The notes beneath the pieces were generated by a model, which made no database searches, was not told the DNA's origin, and saw only the letters and a program-made list of their open reading frames with translations. Both the position numbers and the translations under genes were made by a program. Of a DNA stretch of 6,667 bases, positions 4,180 to 6,667 are shown in pieces. Each line of letters begins with the position of its first letter. The first letter of the stretch is position 1. Source of the DNA: an uncultured Ruminococcus sp. (GTDB lineage Bacteria > Bacillota > Clostridia > Oscillospirales > Ruminococcaceae); assembly GCA_947177345.1 (NCBI GenBank), contig CAMWUB010000079.1, forward strand, positions 1 through 6,667. The letters are read 5' to 3'.

Positions 4180-6522
4180 ATGATAAATACTGATAAGTTT
4201 ACAAAAAAAGCGGTTAGGATTATAGAAAATGCTGTCAATATAGCATCTGAATTAGGTCATACCTATATAGGCAGTGAACATATTATTCTTGCAATGACGG
4301 CGGACGGTACAACAATAGCCTCTGAGATTTTAATAGAAAACGGCATTTCATACGACAATTTGAGACGTGAAATAATACATCTTGTCGGACAGGGTACACC
4401 GTCTATACTCAGTCAGCGGTATTTCACAACGGCGACCAAGAAAATTCTTGAATTATCATATGATATTGCCATAACAGACAAGAAACGTCAGGCAACTCCA
4501 GAACATATACTGTCTGCGATAATCAGGGAATCTTCATGTAGTGCCTGTACGATTATAAAGAAAACCGGCGGAAATCTTACCGGCATATGTGGCGGACTGA
4601 ATCTTATTAACTCGTCGGAAGTACAGGCGGAATTGATGGAAGCAGTCAAGCCGAAAATATCTCAGTTGCCTAATCTTTTCAGATACGGAAAAAATCTGAC
4701 TGATATTTCTGTAGTACGCAAGAATGACCCTTTAATAGGCAGACAGAACGAAATTGAAAGAGTTTTACAGGTACTTTCACGACGTAATAAAAATAATCCG
4801 TGTCTTATCGGTGAGGCAGGGGTCGGAAAAACCGCCATTGTCGAGGGTGTAGCGGAATTATTTGTAAGAAATCTTGTACCGGATTCACTTAAAAATAAGT
4901 TTATTTTTTCGCTTGATTTTACATCTTTGCTGTCAGGTGCGAAGTACAGGGGCGATTTTGAAGAACGTGTCAAGGCGTGTCTTGACGAGGCCGTCAACGC
5001 CGGAAACATAATTCTTTTTATTGACGAGATTCATACAATAGTAGGAGCAGGTGCGGCGGAAGGGGCTATCGACGCAGCCAACATAATGAAACCACAACTT
5101 GCACGAGGTGAACTCCAGATAATAGGAGCTACTACTTTCGAGGAATACCGCAAGACTATTGAAAAGGATTCCGCACTTGAAAGACGTTTCCAGCCTATAA
5201 GTGTCAACGAACCGGCAATTGAGAACTGCATTGAAATAATAAACGGTCTCAAGAATAATTACGAAACTTTTCACGGTGTCGAGATAAGCGAGGAAATAAT
5301 ATCATTGTCTGTCAATATGTCTGTGAGATATATTTCTGAAAGATTTTTACCCGATAAGGCTATAGATGTACTCGATGAGGCGTGTGCCTGTGCTAAAATC
5401 CGTTGTAGTACGGGAGTTCTTACAAAAGATACGGAATATATAAATATGAATACTGCTAAATGTCGGCTCAGCGGAATAAGAAAGATTATCAATGGTAATA
5501 CACGTCCGAGGGTTCTGAAAGAAGATATTATTTCAGTTATTTCTATGAAAACCGGCATTCCGCTTGATAAGATAAGCATACGTGATATGCATGAAATAAA
5601 CTATCTTAAAATGAAACTTTCTGAAAGAGTTATCGGACACGAAGACGCTATAAATAAGATAATCAACGCCATATGCAGAGCAAAATCAGGATTGCGTGAC
5701 AGTAGCAGACCGACAGCATCATTTTTGTTTGCAGGTTCTACAGGTGTCGGAAAAACTGAACTCGCCAAGGCTTTGGCTGATTGTATGTTTAATTACGGAA
5801 ACAATCTCATAAGAATAGATATGTCGGAATATATGGAAAAACATTCCGTATCTAAACTTATCGGAGCACCTCCAGGATACGCCGGTTACGACGAACAACC
5901 CAGTAATTTATGTGAAAGAGTTCGCCGGAATCCTTATTCTTTACTGCTTTTCGACGAAATAGAAAAAGCTGATATTGAAGTTCTGAACGTACTTTTACAG
6001 ATACTCGACGACGGAATTTTAACAGATTCCACTATGAGACGTGTTAATTTCCGTAACTGTATTATAATAATGACTTCAAATATCGGTGCTGACCAGTTAA
6101 GCCGGAAATCTCTTGTAGGATTTTCTGAAAAAAGCGATACTGTTCATGAAGACTATGTTTTAACAAGATTACGTGAACATTTCACACCGGAATTTATTAA
6201 CAGAATCGACGAATTAATAGTGTTTCGTCCGCTTGAATCTGAAGATTTAATGAAAATAAGTCGGATAACTCTTGAAAATCTCCGTATACGTGCAAAAAGT
6301 CTCGGAATAGAACTTACTTATTCACCGGACGTTGTAAAAGCTATCGCAGAAGCCCGTGAAACTGAAAAATACGGAGCAAGACCGATAAAAAGACGTGTCA
6401 CGGAGCTGGTAGAAAATGAACTCGCCGGAATGATAGTACGGTCTGAAATCCGGAGCGGTGAGACTATCAGGGCAGAAATAAAAAACGATAAAATTTTGTT
6501 CATGAAAACCGCCAAAGTATAA
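4180..6522 (+). CDS. clpC: ClpC-type ATP-dependent unfoldase with a shortened middle domain
   Basis: ClpC-type proteins are hexameric double-AAA+ unfoldases that feed substrates to ClpP. Domains in order: two Clp N repeats (about 4-70 and 79-140), AAA-1 with Walker A GEAGVGKT (211-218), pore KYRG (255-258) and Walker B FIDE (280-283), then AAA-2 with Walker A GSTGVGKT (519-526), pore GYAGY (566-570), Walker B LLFDE (589-593), arginine finger Arg675 and sensor-2 GARPIKR (732-738). LVGF (645-648) matches the ClpP-docking loop. Glu33 (GSEH) and Glu108 (TPEH) align with the glutamates that bind phospho-arginine in B. subtilis ClpC. The linker between the rings (about 409-445) is roughly 30 residues shorter than in B. 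subtilis ClpC and lacks the UVR-like coiled-coil motif; total length is 780 against about 810. AGGAGGG (4166-4172) at 7-base spacing supports the start. The gene has its own promoter and terminator. ClpC is favoured over ClpA, ClpB or ClpE; the missing middle-domain helices make the subtype less certain. Confidence 0.92.
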   Translation: MINTDKFTKKAVRIIENAVNIASELGHTYIGSEHIILAMTADGTTIASEILIENGISYDNLRREIIHLVGQGTPSILSQRYFTTATKKILELSYDIAITDKKRQATPEHILSAIIRESSCSACTIIKKTGGNLTGICGGLNLINSSEVQAELMEAVKPKISQLPNLFRYGKNLTDISVVRKNDPLIGRQNEIERVLQVLSRRNKNNPCLIGEAGVGKTAIVEGVAELFVRNLVPDSLKNKFIFSLDFTSLLSGAKYRGDFEERVKACLDEAVNAGNIILFIDEIHTIVGAGAAEGAIDAANIMKPQLARGELQIIGATTFEEYRKTIEKDSALERRFQPISVNEPAIENCIEIINGLKNNYETFHGVEISEEIISLSVNMSVRYISERFLPDKAIDVLDEACACAKIRCSTGVLTKDTEYINMNTAKCRLSGIRKIINGNTRPRVLKEDIISVISMKTGIPLDKISIRDMHEINYLKMKLSERVIGHEDAINKIINAICRAKSGLRDSSRPTASFLFAGSTGVGKTELAKALADCMFNYGNNLIRIDMSEYMEKHSVSKLIGAPPGYAGYDEQPSNLCERVRRNPYSLLLFDEIEKADIEVLNVLLQILDDGILTDSTMRRVNFRNCIIIMTSNIGADQLSRKSLVGFSEKSDTVHEDYVLTRLREHFTPEFINRIDELIVFRPLESEDLMKISRITLENLRIRAKSLGIELTYSPDVVKAIAEARETEKYGARPIKRRVTELVENELAGMIVRSEIRSGETIRAEIKNDKILFMKTAKV

Positions 6523-6523
6523 G

Positions 6524-6550
6524 AAAAGGGAGAATTATTCTCCCTTTTTT
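6524..6550. terminator. Bidirectional terminator between clpC and the convergent gene
   Basis: AAAAGGGAGAA (6524-6534) pairs with TTCTCCCTTTT (6538-6548) around the three-base loop TTA, followed by two more T. It starts two bases after the clpC stop. The loop TTA at 6535-6537 is also the complement of the TAA stop of the minus-strand gene, so the hairpin overlaps that gene's last codons. For the minus strand the tail is the A4 complement at 6524-6527, a shorter U-tract, so termination there may be weaker. Confidence 0.88.
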
Positions 6551-6667
6551 CTGCGTTTTATGAGTATAGCCGATGTTGCAACTAAAATAATTGTTCCGCC
6601 TGCTCCTGCCATGACAGGTATTAAATTTTTATCTTCCTGTATTTTTGTTTCTGTACCATCTTCTGAA
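6535..6667 (-). CDS. C-terminal end of a membrane-anchored protein (partial, runs off the window)
   Basis: Forty-three codons before the TAA are visible. The sequence has a polar acidic part (SEDGTETKIQEDKN), a hydrophobic segment of about 22 residues (LIPVMAGAGGTIILVATSAILI) and a basic tail (KRRKKGE). This is the usual C-terminal anchor architecture of extracellular or surface proteins in Firmicutes: ectodomain outside, one membrane span, positive tail inside. No LPxTG or NPxTG sorting motif stands directly before the span; LIPVMAG is at best a distant look-alike. The ectodomain and function lie outside the window. It is convergent with clpC and its stop lies in the loop of the shared terminator. 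Confidence 0.7.
   Translation of the reverse strand, partial: SEDGTETKIQEDKNLIPVMAGAGGTIILVATSAILIKRRKKGE

Noticed and set aside
4662..5579. Several minus-strand frames of 73 to 115 codons inside clpC
   Set aside because: They are antisense to clearly conserved AAA+ coding sequence, lack ribosome binding sites and show no family motifs.
6318..6515. 65-codon minus-strand frame over the clpC end
   Set aside because: It is a shadow of the sensor-2 region of clpC, lies downstream of the real convergent gene's stop and has no supporting signals.

Overview
The window reads as a piece of a low-to-moderate-GC Firmicutes chromosome, most likely a gut clostridium of the Ruminococcus/Oscillospiraceae type. 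This rests on the tig-clpP-clpX order, the protein variants, strong purine-rich ribosome binding sites and A/T-rich spacers. The assignment is a judgement from protein style and not from a marker gene. All clearly terminated genes use TAA, TAG or TGA as stops, so the code is standard.

Layout from left to right. (1) Positions 1-447: the C-terminal half of a calcineurin-like metallophosphoesterase, without its N-terminal metal-binding motifs and with two in-frame stops just upstream. (2) Positions 498-3845: an apparent operon, extended -10 promoter > tig (trigger factor) > clpP > clpX > intrinsic terminator. A strong hairpin without a U-tract lies between tig and clpP, and the clpX ribosome binding site overlaps the end of clpP. 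(3) Positions 3857-4006, minus strand: a 49-residue cysteine- and asparagine-rich peptide with one hydrophobic segment. It shares the clpX terminator in opposite orientation. (4) Positions 4007-4179: a divergent regulatory region with an extended -10 promoter for clpC and a pair of 13-bp direct repeats. (5) Positions 4180-6522: a ClpC-type double AAA+ unfoldase with a shortened middle domain. (6) Positions 6524-6667: a convergent terminator and the last 43 codons of a minus-strand gene for a protein with a C-terminal membrane anchor.

The core of the window is a protein quality-control locus. Trigger factor folds nascent chains at the ribosome exit. ClpP is the peptidase barrel. ClpX and ClpC are two alternative unfoldases, and both carry the loop motif that docks on ClpP. 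No CtsR heptad repeat and no CIRCE element was recognised upstream of tig or clpC, and the ctsR-mcsA-mcsB genes that often accompany clpC are not here.

Most of the window is well-known housekeeping biology. The least explained parts are the small Cys/Asn-rich membrane peptide with its repeat-bearing divergent promoter, the pared-down middle domain of ClpC, and the tig-clpP spacer hairpin. I do not see convincing evidence for a wholly new system.
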